Positions 17,346 to 26,003 of a stretch of DNA of 53,382 nucleotides are shown in pieces. Source of the DNA: an uncultured Tessaracoccus sp. Lineage in GTDB: Bacteria > Actinomycetota > Actinomycetes > Propionibacteriales > Propionibacteriaceae. Under the pieces are notes generated by a model. It did not search any database, was not told where the DNA came from, and was given only the letters and a program-made list of their open reading frames with translations. Numbering within the stretch: the first letter of the stretch is position 1; each line of letters starts with the position of its first letter. The stretch is from positions 1 to 53,382 of the forward strand of contig NZ_CAMYPD010000016.1 of NCBI RefSeq assembly GCF_947286155.1, read 5' to 3'. A program made the translations under genes and the position numbers.

Positions 17346-18119
17346 ATGGCGAAAAGTGAACGCGCGAAGGCGCTAGCGGCCAAGCAGAAGGCGGAGGCCA
17401 AGGCGAGGAAGCTGGCGAAAAAGAATTCCTCCGACCCCAAAGACTGGGGCATGGTCAAACAGATCAGGGAGGTCTACCGGGTCACCAAGGAGCAAGACCC
17501 GAAGCTGCCGCTGTACCTCGCGCTCGCTTTCCTCATCCCCTTCGCCATCATCCTCGGCCTGACGATCTGGCTGTCGAACGGCTGGCTCGGCATCGTGTTG
17601 TGGGGCGTGCTTGCCGTCATGACCGGCATCATGTGCATGACGATCGTGCTCACGCAACGCGCAAAGAAAGCCACCATCACCCGCTACGAGGGGCAGGCCG
17701 GGTCAGCTGAGGTCGCCCTGTCGATGCTCCCGGAGAAGAAGTGGTTCTCCACCCCCGGTGTTGCCGCGAACCGTCAGCTCGACGTCGTGCACCGCACCGT
17801 TGGCCCCGGCGGATTGATCCTGATTGGTGACGGCGAGCCGGGGCGCCTGAAGCAGATGCTCGCGAGCGAAAAGAAGAAGCACGACCAGATCCTCTACGGC
17901 GTCCAAGCGCAGGTCATCCAGATGGGCAATGGGGCTGGTCAGGTGCCGCTTTCGAAGCTCACCGACCACATCAAGAAGCTGCCCAAGCAGCTGACGGATT
18001 CGCAAATCCAGGAGACGCGCCAGCGGCTGAAGTCGCTCGACGCGATGCGCCCGAAGATGCCGATTCCGAAGGGGCCCATGAATATGAAGGGTGCCCGCAA
18101 GGCCATGCGCGGCCACTGA
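17346..18119 (+). CDS. DUF4191 membrane protein
   Basis: 257 aa, function unknown. A highly basic N-terminus (Lys/Ala-rich, about 35 residues) is followed by two membrane helices (about 57-77 and 81-101: LYLALAFLIPFAIILGLTIW and LGIVLWGVLAVMTGIMCMTI). A soluble domain of about 150 residues contains NRQLDVVHRTVGPGGLILIG. The gene sits directly behind lipA in many actinobacteria, which is how the family is recognised here. The ribosome binding site is GGAAAGG before ATG 17346. Last residues MKGARKAMRGH are basic. Confidence 0.88.
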   Translation: MAKSERAKALAAKQKAEAKARKLAKKNSSDPKDWGMVKQIREVYRVTKEQDPKLPLYLALAFLIPFAIILGLTIWLSNGWLGIVLWGVLAVMTGIMCMTIVLTQRAKKATITRYEGQAGSAEVALSMLPEKKWFSTPGVAANRQLDVVHRTVGPGGLILIGDGEPGRLKQMLASEKKKHDQILYGVQAQVIQMGNGAGQVPLSKLTDHIKKLPKQLTDSQIQETRQRLKSLDAMRPKMPIPKGPMNMKGARKAMRGH

Positions 18120-18120
18120 C

Positions 18121-19881
18121 GTGGCCAATATCGTCAACGCCGAAGGTATCACGCACGGCTTCGGCACCAGGATTCTCCTCGACGACGTCTCCCTCGGCCT
18201 GGGAGCCGGGGACGTCGTGGGCGTCGTCGGGCGCAATGGCGACGGCAAATCCACGCTGTTGCGCATCCTCACCGGCTCGCTCACGCCCGATGCAGGGCGG
18301 GTGACCGTCTCCAACTCCGCATCGATCGGCACGCTCGGCCAGCAACACATTGGCGACGACACCGACACCATCCGCGACGTCGCCCTCGGCGGCGAGCCCG
18401 ACCACGTGTTCGCCCGTCACGCCGAGCAGCGCGCCGTCGTCGAAGCGCTACTGCCTGGCATTGATCTCGACCGCCCGCTAGGTGAGCTCTCGGGTGGCGA
18501 GCGCCGTCGCGTGGGGCTGGTCTCCGTGCTCCTCGGCCCGCACGACCTCCTCGTGCTCGACGAGCCCACGAACCATCTCGACGTCGAGGCCATCGCGTTC
18601 CTAGCAGGGCATCTTGCCGAACGCACCCGCGCAGGGCTGGCGATGCTCGTCGTGAGCCACGACCGCTGGTTCCTCGATGTGGTGTGCACCCGGATCTGGG
18701 AGGTGCACGACGCCATGGTCGACGCCTACGACGGCGGCTACGCGGCCTACGTGCTGGCTCGCGTGGAACGCCAGCGCCAGGCGGCGGCGAACGAGGCTCG
18801 TCGGAAGAATCTGGCCCGCAAGGAGCTCGCATGGCTCAGGCGCGGGGCGCCGGCGCGCACGTCGAAACCGAAGTTCCGCATCGAGGCCGCCAACGAGCTC
18901 ATCAAGGGCGAGCCGGAGCCACGCGACAAGCTGCAGCTGGAGCGGTTCGCGACCGCGCGCCTGGGCAAGGACGTCTTTGACCTCATCAACGTGAGCTACG
19001 AGGTGGGCGGCAAGCGTCTGCTGCAGGGCCTGGATTGGTCGATCGGCCCTGGCGAGCGCATCGGGCTCGTAGGCGTGAACGGGGCGGGGAAAACGTCGCT
19101 GTTGGATCTGCTCGCGGGGCTCCGCTCCCCTAGCCAGGGCAAGATCAAGCGCGGCCAGACCATCCGTTTGGCCTACCTCTCGCAGGCCGTTGGCGAGCTG
19201 GATGACGACGATCGGGTGCTGCAATCCGTGCAGCGGCTCAAGCAGGAAACCAAGCTCGCCACCGGGCGCGAGGCCAGTGCATCCAATCTGCTGGAGGAAT
19301 TCGGGTTCACCGGCGACAAGCTCGTCGCACGCATCGGAGATCTCTCCGGCGGCGAGCGGCGACGGCTGCAGTTCCTGCGCTTGCTGCTCACCGAGCCGAA
19401 CGTGCTCATCTTGGACGAACCGACGAACGACCTCGATATCGACACGCTCACCGTCATCGAGGACTACCTCGACACCTGGCCGGGCACGCTCATCGTCGTC
19501 TCCCACGACCGCTACTTCCTGGAGCGCGTCACCGACGTCACCTACGCGCTGCTCGGCGACGGCACGTGCGGGCTACTGCCTGGTGGGGTCGACGAATACC
19601 TGGCACGCCGGCGTGCGGCGGTGGAGGCGGCGAACGAGCCCGCCCCGCAGGCGAAGCAGAAGCAGCCTTCCGACGCTGCCCAAGAGCGTGCGCGCAAGAA
19701 GGAATTGGCGAAGCTCGAAGGCCAGCTCGACAAGGTCGAGCGAGAGATCGCCGAGCTGCACGAGCAGATGGCGGCGGCTGCAACGAACTACGAACGCCTA
19801 GCCACGCTCAATGCCGAGCTGCAAGACGCTGAGTCTCGGCGGGACGCCATCGAGGAAGCCTGGCTAGAGGCAGCGCAGTAG
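18121..19881 (+). CDS. ABC-F family ATPase (Uup-like)
   Basis: 586 aa, two ABC domains and no membrane part, so a ribosome-associated or DNA-associated ABC-F protein rather than a transporter. Domain 1: GRNGDGKSTLL, LSGGERRRVGL, LLVLDEPTNHLD. Domain 2: GVNGAGKTSLL, LSGGERRRLQF, VLILDEPTNDLD. Between them is the P-site tRNA-interaction linker (basic, EARRKNLARKELAWLRRG). The C-terminus is a charged coiled coil (KLEGQLDKVEREIAELHEQM), as in Uup. GTG 18121, one base after the previous stop, is preferred over GTG 18091, which would overlap. Confidence 0.9.
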   Translation: MANIVNAEGITHGFGTRILLDDVSLGLGAGDVVGVVGRNGDGKSTLLRILTGSLTPDAGRVTVSNSASIGTLGQQHIGDDTDTIRDVALGGEPDHVFARHAEQRAVVEALLPGIDLDRPLGELSGGERRRVGLVSVLLGPHDLLVLDEPTNHLDVEAIAFLAGHLAERTRAGLAMLVVSHDRWFLDVVCTRIWEVHDAMVDAYDGGYAAYVLARVERQRQAAANEARRKNLARKELAWLRRGAPARTSKPKFRIEAANELIKGEPEPRDKLQLERFATARLGKDVFDLINVSYEVGGKRLLQGLDWSIGPGERIGLVGVNGAGKTSLLDLLAGLRSPSQGKIKRGQTIRLAYLSQAVGELDDDDRVLQSVQRLKQETKLATGREASASNLLEEFGFTGDKLVARIGDLSGGERRRLQFLRLLLTEPNVLILDEPTNDLDIDTLTVIEDYLDTWPGTLIVVSHDRYFLERVTDVTYALLGDGTCGLLPGGVDEYLARRRAAVEAANEPAPQAKQKQPSDAAQERARKKELAKLEGQLDKVEREIAELHEQMAAAATNYERLATLNAELQDAESRRDAIEEAWLEAAQ

Positions 19882-19884
19882 CCG

Positions 19885-20796
19885 TTACGCACCGTCGCTG
19901 AGCATGGCGGCGATGCGGGCGCTGCGGGCGTGCCATTCCTCCGACGTGTGCGGCTGCTCCAACACCTCGACGCCGCTGGGCGCCACACACCACGCGCCGA
20001 CGGTAGCGACGACGACCTCCCACGCCTCGACGTCCGTGACTGATTCGCGCCAGCAGGTGAGCCAGTCTGCGACCTGGCGCTCGTCCGGCTCATCGCGTGG
20101 GTGCAATGTGCATCGTCGGGCTTCCGGGGATACGTCTATGCGCTGGACGTCTGCGTGCACAAGCGAGGTGAACAGCGTGGGCTGCAGCGGTATCGGTTCG
20201 GGCGCGGAGCGCACCACGACGCGGGCGTCGTCGCGCTCCCACGAGCGTAACCAGGCGCGAGCACCGTCGGGGCGCGCCGTGAGGAGCAGAGGCGATACCG
20301 CATCAAGCGAAGCGGTGAAGCGAAGGCGCACGTTGCCGTCGCTGGCCTCAGCGGATCCGCCTCCGATGCGCGCTTCGTCGAGCAGTGTTTGCAGCGCGGT
20401 GTCGTCGACGGGGCTGGTCCATCGTTGCTTCCACCGGGAGAGTTTGAGCAGCACGGTGGCGGCACTGGCGGGCAGCGTGACTTCTAGCCGTGGGTCCAGG
20501 ATGCTGCGGGCGCGGCCCTCGTCGAAGATCGTCTTGCATTGTTCGACGGCGCGTCGCACCGCCACCGCGTCGAGGTCGGGCCGAAGCGTGATGTGGGCCC
20601 GGTAGGTGCGTGCGAGCCCGCCCGCCGTCACTGGGCGGTCAACGCTCGCCTCGACGACCCCGTCGACTGTGCGGAGCTGCTCGACGAGAGCCTCCTCCAG
20701 GCCGATCCGGGCGACGCTCTGGGCGCCTTGCGCCGCCGTTCCGGCAGTGACACGCCCAACAAACCCCAGGCCCCGCAGCAGTTTCGACACCTTCAT
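19885..20796 (-). CDS. Hypothetical protein
   Basis: 303 aa, no family recognised. ATG 20796 (MKVSKLLRGLGFVGRV) is chosen over an upstream start at 20856 because GGAAAGG lies directly before it and the longer form would read through the palindrome at 20821-20872. The N-terminal part contains RTYRAHITLRPDLDAVAVRRAV, reminiscent of the small alkaline-shock/Asp23-type alpha-beta modules of actinobacterial envelope proteins, but this is only a resemblance. The rest is soluble, mixed alpha/beta. It converges on the ABC-F gene, with 3 bp between stops, and diverges from the AAA ATPase. Confidence 0.6.
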   Translation of the reverse strand: MKVSKLLRGLGFVGRVTAGTAAQGAQSVARIGLEEALVEQLRTVDGVVEASVDRPVTAGGLARTYRAHITLRPDLDAVAVRRAVEQCKTIFDEGRARSILDPRLEVTLPASAATVLLKLSRWKQRWTSPVDDTALQTLLDEARIGGGSAEASDGNVRLRFTASLDAVSPLLLTARPDGARAWLRSWERDDARVVVRSAPEPIPLQPTLFTSLVHADVQRIDVSPEARRCTLHPRDEPDERQVADWLTCWRESVTDVEAWEVVVATVGAWCVAPSGVEVLEQPHTSEEWHARSARIAAMLSDGA

Positions 20797-20820
20797 GCCC
20801 GTACCTTTCCGTTGAACCCA

Positions 20821-20872
20821 AAGATAGATCAAGTTCGTGGTGCGTCTGCCCGCCACGAACTTGATCTATCTT
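20821..20872. repeat. Perfect 20-bp inverted repeat, 12-bp spacer, between divergent genes
   Basis: Arms AAGATAGATCAAGTTCGTGG (20821-20840) and CCACGAACTTGATCTATCTT (20853-20872) match at all 20 positions around TGCGTCTGCCCG. It occupies most of the 134-bp gap between the divergent starts at 20796 and 20931. There is no T-run next to it and both genes point away, so it is not a terminator for them. It could be an operator, a mobile palindrome or a cruciform-forming site. Confidence 0.9.
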
Positions 20873-20930
20873 CGCCATGTCGAAGGTCTGGCGTCTCAAT
20901 CTGTCAGTGGCCATACCTACCCTTGGGCAC

Positions 20931-22067
20931 ATGTACACGACATTGGCTGTCTCCGGGTACCGCTCGCTGCGCGACGTCGTGCTGCCGCTCGGGCGCGTCA
21001 CCGTGGTCACCGGCGGCAACGGAACAGGAAAATCCAACCTCTACAAGGCCCTTCGCCTGCTGGCAGCCTGCGGTCGGGGCGGGGTGGTCGGGGCCCTCGC
21101 CGCAGAGGGCGGGCTCCCGTCGGTGTTATGGGCAGGCCCAGAACAGCTCAGCGGCGCCAGACGCACCGGACGCGTGGAGGGCACGGTGCGCTCCGGGCCC
21201 GTCAGCCTGCGCATCGGCGTGGGCGGGCAGGCCACCAGCTACCTCATCGACCTAGGTCTGCCCCAGCAAGGCCGCAGTACCGCGTTCAACCTCGACCCGG
21301 AGATCAAACGAGAAGCCGTCTGGCTAGGGCCTATCCTGCGCCCAAGCACCATCGTTGCCCGCCGCAAACACGCCGCGGCGGAAGTCCGCGACGAAGCCTG
21401 GCAGCGTGTCGCAGCGCTGGCCCCCTACGAGTCGCTCCTCGACGCCACCGCACTCGACGTGGTGCGAGACATGCGCGACGAGCTCGCCAGCTGGCGCTTC
21501 CACGATTGGCTGCGCACTGACCCCGACGCTCCCGCCCGGCGCCCGCACGTCGGCACCCGCTCCCCCAGCTTGTCCGACGATGGCGGCAACCTGGCCGCCA
21601 CACTGCAGACCATCATCGAAGCCGCGAGCGCGCCCGTCGGGGCACTCATCGACGACGCCTTCCCCGGGTCCGAACTACATATCCACACCGACGGCGCCTT
21701 GTTCGACGTCGCCCTCACCCAGCCCGGCATGCTGCGCCCACTGCGGGCAGCCGAGTTGTCCGACGGCACGCTGCGGTACCTCATGCTCGTCGCGGCCCTG
21801 CACGCGCCCCGGCCGCCGGCGCTCATCGCGCTGAACGAACCGGAGCAGAGCCTGCATCGCTCCCTCATCGAGCCGCTCGCGCGCCTCATCGTGAGCGCCG
21901 CGCAGCGCACGCAGATCATCGCCGTCACACACAACGACGAGTTAGCAGCCGCGCTCGAGCAGGGTCCCGACACCGAACACATCCGCCTGACGAAAGACCT
22001 GGGCGAGACACTCGTCGAGGGGCAGGGGCTGCTCTCGAAGCCGCAGTGGGAATGGGGACGCCGCTGA
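20931..22067 (+). CDS. AAA/RecF-like predicted ATPase (COG4637 type)
   Basis: 378 aa. Walker A is GGNGTGKSNLYKAL, preceded by the SMC/RecF-type start SGYRSLRDVVLPLG. The C-terminal half has the ABC-like signature LSDGTLRYLMLVAAL and an atypical Walker B, ALNEPEQSLHRSLIEPLARL, followed by the His-switch region IIAVTHNDELAAAL. This combination marks the SMC-like single-gene ATPases related to OLD proteins; no TOPRIM nuclease domain is seen. ATG 20931 is preferred over 20877: TACCCT (20918-20923) ends seven bases before it, fitting a leaderless start, and neither has a ribosome binding site. Cellular role unknown; DNA repair or defence is conceivable. Confidence 0.75.
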   Translation: MYTTLAVSGYRSLRDVVLPLGRVTVVTGGNGTGKSNLYKALRLLAACGRGGVVGALAAEGGLPSVLWAGPEQLSGARRTGRVEGTVRSGPVSLRIGVGGQATSYLIDLGLPQQGRSTAFNLDPEIKREAVWLGPILRPSTIVARRKHAAAEVRDEAWQRVAALAPYESLLDATALDVVRDMRDELASWRFHDWLRTDPDAPARRPHVGTRSPSLSDDGGNLAATLQTIIEAASAPVGALIDDAFPGSELHIHTDGALFDVALTQPGMLRPLRAAELSDGTLRYLMLVAALHAPRPPALIALNEPEQSLHRSLIEPLARLIVSAAQRTQIIAVTHNDELAAALEQGPDTEHIRLTKDLGETLVEGQGLLSKPQWEWGRR

Positions 22068-22134
22068 CGCTTCGTCACCCTGGCGAGTGCGGGTTCGTGC
22101 GCCTGTTTGATCCACTCCACAGCGCGGTACTAAA

Positions 22135-22168
22135 GTTCAACACATGATGAATTCAACGAGTGTTGAAC
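22135..22168. promoter_or_regulatory. Probable TetR operator overlapping the ABC operon start codon
   Basis: GTTCAACAC (22135-22143) and GTGTTGAAC (22160-22168) are perfect 9-bp arms 16 bases apart, with a second nested palindrome TTCAACGAGTGTTGAA (22152-22167, 6-bp arms). They flank the ATGATG start. A weak promoter (TTGATC at 22107-22112, TAAAGT at 22131-22136) runs into the first arm. The TetR gene closing this operon is the natural candidate to bind here. Confidence 0.65.
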
Positions 22169-22887
22169 CTGCGGTAGAAGTGCAGGATCTCCGTATCCGA
22201 CGAGGCAAAGTGGAGATACTTCACGGCATTTCTTGCAGCCTTCCTCGAGGGTCGATCACCGGTTTGCTTGGGCCGTCAGGCTGCGGAAAAACCACACTGA
22301 TGCGCGCTATCGTCGGCGTCCAACACATCACGTCAGGCTCGCTGCGAGTACTGGGCCTCCCGGCCGGCGAGAAAGCGCTACGACATCGCGTGGGCTACAC
22401 CAGCCAGTCAGTCAGCATCTACACCGATATCTCAGTGTGCGCGAATGTGAGGCACTTCGGCCAGCTCGTCGGAGCGAGCCGCGACGATATCGACATGGCC
22501 ATCGAGCGCGTCGAGCTCTCGGACTACGCAGATCGGCGCGTGGATCAGCTCTCCGGCGGCCAGGCCGGGCGAGCTTCACTCGCATGTGCTCTCGTGGGCC
22601 GCCCTGAGCTGCTCATCCTCGACGAGCCCACCGTCGGCCTCGATCCCCTCACCCGAGAGGAGCTCTGGACTACCTTTCGCTCCCTGGCCGCCTCCGATAC
22701 GACATTGCTGATCTCCAGCCATGTGATGGACGAGGCCGTCCGCTGCGATTCTGTACTGCTCATGCGCGACGGCAGGTTTCTCGCCCACGAACCGATGGCT
22801 GAGATTCAGCAGCGCACCGGCACCACGAACCCCGAAGACGCATTCCTCGCCCTCGTCAAACACTCCACCGCCAAGGAGCAAGCATGA
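22144..22887 (+). CDS. ABC transporter ATP-binding protein (ABC-2 exporter)
   Basis: 247 aa. Walker A GLLGPSGCGKTTLM, signature LSGGQAGRASLACAL, Walker B LLILDEPTVGLDPLTREELW and the switch histidine in LLISSHVMDEA. Pairs with the permease whose ATG overlaps its stop (22884), and forms an operon with the TetR gene that follows. Two start codons in tandem (22144, 22147). Substrate unknown; operons of this shape often export toxic compounds or drugs and are derepressed by them (family knowledge). Confidence 0.9.
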   Translation: MMNSTSVEPAVEVQDLRIRRGKVEILHGISCSLPRGSITGLLGPSGCGKTTLMRAIVGVQHITSGSLRVLGLPAGEKALRHRVGYTSQSVSIYTDISVCANVRHFGQLVGASRDDIDMAIERVELSDYADRRVDQLSGGQAGRASLACALVGRPELLILDEPTVGLDPLTREELWTTFRSLAASDTTLLISSHVMDEAVRCDSVLLMRDGRFLAHEPMAEIQQRTGTTNPEDAFLALVKHSTAKEQA

Positions 22888-23699
22888 CCACCGCCCCTCG
22901 CCACATGTCACCAGCAGGCGCATCTGCCGAAACGCCATCGTCGCGCAGGCGCAGCCACCCGTTCACGACGATGGGCCGCATAGCCACCCAGCTCCGCAAC
23001 GACCGGCGTACCGTCGCCCTCATCCTCGTCGTCCCGCCGCTGTTACTCGTGTTGCTCTACTACGTGTTCCTCGACGCTCCCGTGCCGCCTGGGCAGAAGC
23101 CCGTGTTCGGCAGCGTCGGCCCCATCATGCTCGCGGTGCTTCCGATGATCCTCATGTTCATCGTCACCAGCGTTGCCATGCTGCGCGAGCGCACGTCCGG
23201 CACGCTCGAGCGCATCCTCACCACACCGCTGTCGCGCTGGAACCTCGTCGCCTCCTACGGTGCGGTGTTCGGCGTCCTCGCCCTCGTACAAGCAGCGATT
23301 CTCGGCTGGCTCATTCTCGGGCCGTTCGAAGTGGAGCTCGAAGGCCCGTGGGTCATGCTCTTCGTTATTGCCTTGCTCGACGCCCTGTTCGGCGTCGCAT
23401 TTGGGCTACTCGCGAGCGCTTTTGCAACGACGGAGTTCCAGGCCGTGCAGTTCATGCCGGCGTTCGTCGGCCCACAGATCTTCCTGTGTGGCCTGCTTGT
23501 GCCCATCGAGCACATGCCCGACGCGCTAGAAGCAGTGGCGAAGTTTCTTCCCATGACCTGGGCTGTCGATGTGGTGCGCGACATACTCACCAACGCCGAG
23601 CTCAGCGCCGGCATGTGGTGGCGCGTCGGAGGGCTCGCCGTCGCCGTGGTGGCGGCACTGTTCCTGGCGGCACGTTCCATGCCGAGGCAGACCAAATGA
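22884..23699 (+). CDS. ABC-2 type permease
   Basis: 271 aa. A cytoplasmic N-terminal segment rich in Ser/Pro/Arg, then six membrane helices. Landmarks of the ABC-2 family: RTVALILVVPPLLLVLLYYVF at the first helix, LRERTSGTLERILTTPLSRW in the cytoplasmic loop, and FLCGLLVPIEHMPDALEAVAKFLP with MTWAVDVVRDIL near the C-terminus. Works with the ATPase encoded just before it. Starts inside the ATPase stop and itself overlaps the TetR start (ATGA), so all three genes are coupled. Confidence 0.9.
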   Translation: MTTAPRHMSPAGASAETPSSRRRSHPFTTMGRIATQLRNDRRTVALILVVPPLLLVLLYYVFLDAPVPPGQKPVFGSVGPIMLAVLPMILMFIVTSVAMLRERTSGTLERILTTPLSRWNLVASYGAVFGVLALVQAAILGWLILGPFEVELEGPWVMLFVIALLDALFGVAFGLLASAFATTEFQAVQFMPAFVGPQIFLCGLLVPIEHMPDALEAVAKFLPMTWAVDVVRDILTNAELSAGMWWRVGGLAVAVVAALFLAARSMPRQTK

Positions 23700-24277
23700 C
23701 GCCCCCCGCCAAGGGTGAGCAGACCCGTCGCAGAATTCTAGAAACTGCCTCGACGCTGTTCTCACAGAAGTCGTTCGATGCTGTGAGCATGCGCGCAATC
23801 GCAAAGGAAGCGGGAGTGGACCCGGCGCTCATCAGCCACTACTTCGGCTCCAAGGAAGGGCTGTTTGAGGCCATGCTCGAGCAGTCCATCGGGGTCGACG
23901 CAATCGCAGCTGAGATGTTTAGCGGCGATGTCACCGAACTAGGTGCGACGATCGTTCGCACCGCCGAAAAGCTGTGGTCCTCTGAGGCTGGCAAGGGGGT
24001 GATTGCCATCATGCGTCGTGCGTTCGCCGACGATTCCCAGCTCGTCCGCCAGTTCGCGACGAGGGCGCTCCTGGGGCGATTGGTTGAACACCTCCCGAAC
24101 GATGAGGACGGGATACTGAGAGCATCGCTGGTTGCTACGCAGATGTCCGGGTTGTTGTTTGCACGGCACGTGCTGCGCATTGAGCCGCTCGCCAGCCTCA
24201 CAGCCGACCAGGTGGTGGCGCTGATAGGCCCCGCAGTCCAGCACTACTTGACCGGGGAGCTCAGCGACGAGCGGTGA
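23696..24277 (+). CDS. TetR-family transcriptional regulator
   Basis: 193 aa. ATG 23696 overlaps the permease stop; a longer open frame upstream runs through the permease and is not used. N-terminal TetR helix-turn-helix: EQTRRRILETASTLF, SMRAIAKEAGVDPALISHYF, GSKEGLFEAML. The C-terminal ligand/dimer domain has SGLLFARHVLRIEPL, typical of the TetR_C_17-like group. It probably represses its own operon through the palindrome at 22135-22168. Confidence 0.9.
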   Translation: MTPPAKGEQTRRRILETASTLFSQKSFDAVSMRAIAKEAGVDPALISHYFGSKEGLFEAMLEQSIGVDAIAAEMFSGDVTELGATIVRTAEKLWSSEAGKGVIAIMRRAFADDSQLVRQFATRALLGRLVEHLPNDEDGILRASLVATQMSGLLFARHVLRIEPLASLTADQVVALIGPAVQHYLTGELSDER

Positions 24278-24321
24278 ACGCCGGAGCCCTCTGACACGCG
24301 CAACGCACACTTTCCCCGACC

Positions 24322-24369
24322 TTAGGTGGTAGATCGCCGCCCAACTATGGGCGCTGATCTGCCACCTAA
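24322..24369. repeat. Long imperfect hairpin between tetR and aldo/keto reductase
   Basis: TTAGGTGGTAGATC (24322-24335) pairs with GATCTGCCACCTAA (24356-24369) at 13 of 14 positions, and an inner GCCCA-ACTA-TGGGC stem fills the loop. It lies 44 bases after the TetR stop with no clear T-run. It may act as a terminator, but its size and symmetry look more like an intergenic palindromic repeat. Confidence 0.75.
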
Positions 24370-24442
24370 CGCCCAGTGCTGGCGGGCTGGCTTGTTTGAG
24401 ACCACATAGACTCGATGCGAACGCCGATTCCTAGGAGGCACC

Positions 24443-25276
24443 GTGACGCTCACCATCCCAACCATCAACTTTGCCGACGGCACACCGATCCCGCTCGTCG
24501 GGCTCGGCACGTACGGGCTGCAGGGCAACCCTGGCGCCGACGCCGTCGCTGCCGCCCTCCAACAGGGTTACCGTCTGCTCGACACCGCCGCCCAATACAA
24601 CAACGAGACTGCCATCGGCGAGGGTATTCGTCGAAGCGGCGTGCCTCGCGACGAAGTGCTCATCACGACGAAGGTGGCCGGCGGCAGCCACGGCCGAGCC
24701 GCGACGCGCACCGCCGTCGACGAGTCCCGTCGCCGCCTGGGCGTCGACACCATCGATATCATGCTCATTCACTGGCCGAACCCGTCGCGCGGGCTCACCG
24801 TCGAGACGTGGGAAACCCTCGTGCAGCTCAAGGAGGAAGGCGCCATCACCCACATCGGGGTGTCGAACTTCCGCCCCGAGCAGCTCACCGAGTTGCATGA
24901 CGCCACTGGGGTGTGGCCGGCAATGAATCAGATTCAGCTCTCCCCCGCGCTGGCCCGTCACGAGGCGGTCGAGTTCCACGCTGAGCACGGCATCGTCACC
25001 GAGGCATGGGGCCCGCTCGGCAAACGTGAAGGCCTTCTTGACCAGCTCGTCGTCCACAAGATCGCTGCCAAGCATGGCGTCGACCCCCGCCAGGTGGTGC
25101 TGAAGTGGATTGTTGATCGAGGCATCGTCGTGATTCCAAAGTCGAAGAATCCGGAGCGTCAGGCCTCCAACGCCACCTTCAATTTCGAGCTCGACGACGA
25201 TGACCGCGCGCTGCTCGCCAGCCTCGACCTCGGGGAAGAACACGCCTGGGACAGCCGCGAGCACGAGGAGTGGTGA
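24443..25276 (+). CDS. Aldo/keto reductase
   Basis: 277 aa, TIM-barrel NADPH-dependent carbonyl reductase. Catalytic tetrad visible: D47 and Y52 in LLDTAAQYNNE, K77 in LITTKV, H110 in MLIHWPNP. Later landmarks: GVSNFRPEQL, NQIQLSPALA and the cofactor loop VVIPKSKNPERQASN. The closest family shape is the 2,5-diketo-D-gluconate reductase group. GTG 24443 has AGGAGG five bases upstream. Monocistronic by spacing. Physiological substrate unknown. Confidence 0.92.
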   Translation: MTLTIPTINFADGTPIPLVGLGTYGLQGNPGADAVAAALQQGYRLLDTAAQYNNETAIGEGIRRSGVPRDEVLITTKVAGGSHGRAATRTAVDESRRRLGVDTIDIMLIHWPNPSRGLTVETWETLVQLKEEGAITHIGVSNFRPEQLTELHDATGVWPAMNQIQLSPALARHEAVEFHAEHGIVTEAWGPLGKREGLLDQLVVHKIAAKHGVDPRQVVLKWIVDRGIVVIPKSKNPERQASNATFNFELDDDDRALLASLDLGEEHAWDSREHEEW

Positions 25277-25336
25277 GGTCCGTCCGCGACGAGCGCACCG
25301 CGAGTCACATTGGTCCCCGCGCGTAGGGTTGTTGAT

Positions 25337-26002
25337 ATGAACATGCCGAAGAACGTCCTCGTGATTGGTGGCCACGGGCGGGTTGCGCTGCGAACGCTGC
25401 CCTTGCTCGCCACTGCCGGCCACGATGTGGAAGCGCTCATCCGGAAGACCGAGTATGAGCCTGACATCGTGGCCCGTGGTGCACGGCCTCACATTGCCGA
25501 GATGCTCAACTTTGATGACGCCGAGTGGGATGCGCTGCTGCGTGACAAGGACGTCGTCATTTGGGCGGCGGGCAACGGTGGCAGAAACGGCGTTGATCAG
25601 ACGTATGCCATCGACCGCGATGCTGCGATCGCGTCGATCGACGCAGCTGCCCGCGCTTCCAGGCAGCCCCGGTACCTGATGGTGAGTTTCGCGACGTCGT
25701 TCGTGCACCCCGTCGATGAGGATGATCCCTTCCACCACTACGTGTTGGCCAAGCGTGCCGCCGACCAGCATCTCCAGAGCACCAACCTCGACTACGCCAT
25801 CGTCGGCCCAGGTGCCCTCACGGATGACGATGAGCCCACCGGTGTGCGGCGCTTCGATCCCACCAGCGCTGTGCCGGAATGCACGGACACGAGCCGGGAA
25901 CTGGTTGCTCAGGTGCTGGCTCACCTGGTTGAAGCAGATCAGCTTCCAGACGACAGGTTTGTTGCGTTCACCGATGGAACAGACCCAGTAGCGAGCCTCT
26001 GA
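25337..26002 (+). CDS. NAD(P)-binding SDR-type protein
   Basis: 221 aa, atypical short-chain dehydrogenase/NAD(P)H-binding family. The Rossmann glycine motif is VLVIGGHGRVALRTLPLLA, followed by VVIWAAGNGG and YAIVGPGALTDDDEPTG. This is the YwnB/YhfK-like group, which often lacks the classic YxxxK; here YVLAKRAADQHL gives Y-x3-K. ATG 25337 follows TAGGGT (25324-25329) by seven bases, so it is probably leaderless; ATG 25343 is an alternative. Only 1 bp separates its stop from that of the convergent RDD gene. Confidence 0.82.
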   Translation: MNMPKNVLVIGGHGRVALRTLPLLATAGHDVEALIRKTEYEPDIVARGARPHIAEMLNFDDAEWDALLRDKDVVIWAAGNGGRNGVDQTYAIDRDAAIASIDAAARASRQPRYLMVSFATSFVHPVDEDDPFHHYVLAKRAADQHLQSTNLDYAIVGPGALTDDDEPTGVRRFDPTSAVPECTDTSRELVAQVLAHLVEADQLPDDRFVAFTDGTDPVASL

Positions 26003-26003
26003 A

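Noticed and set aside
20821..20872. Palindrome as a terminator for the flanking genes
   Set aside because: Both flanking genes are transcribed away from it and no T-run follows either arm.
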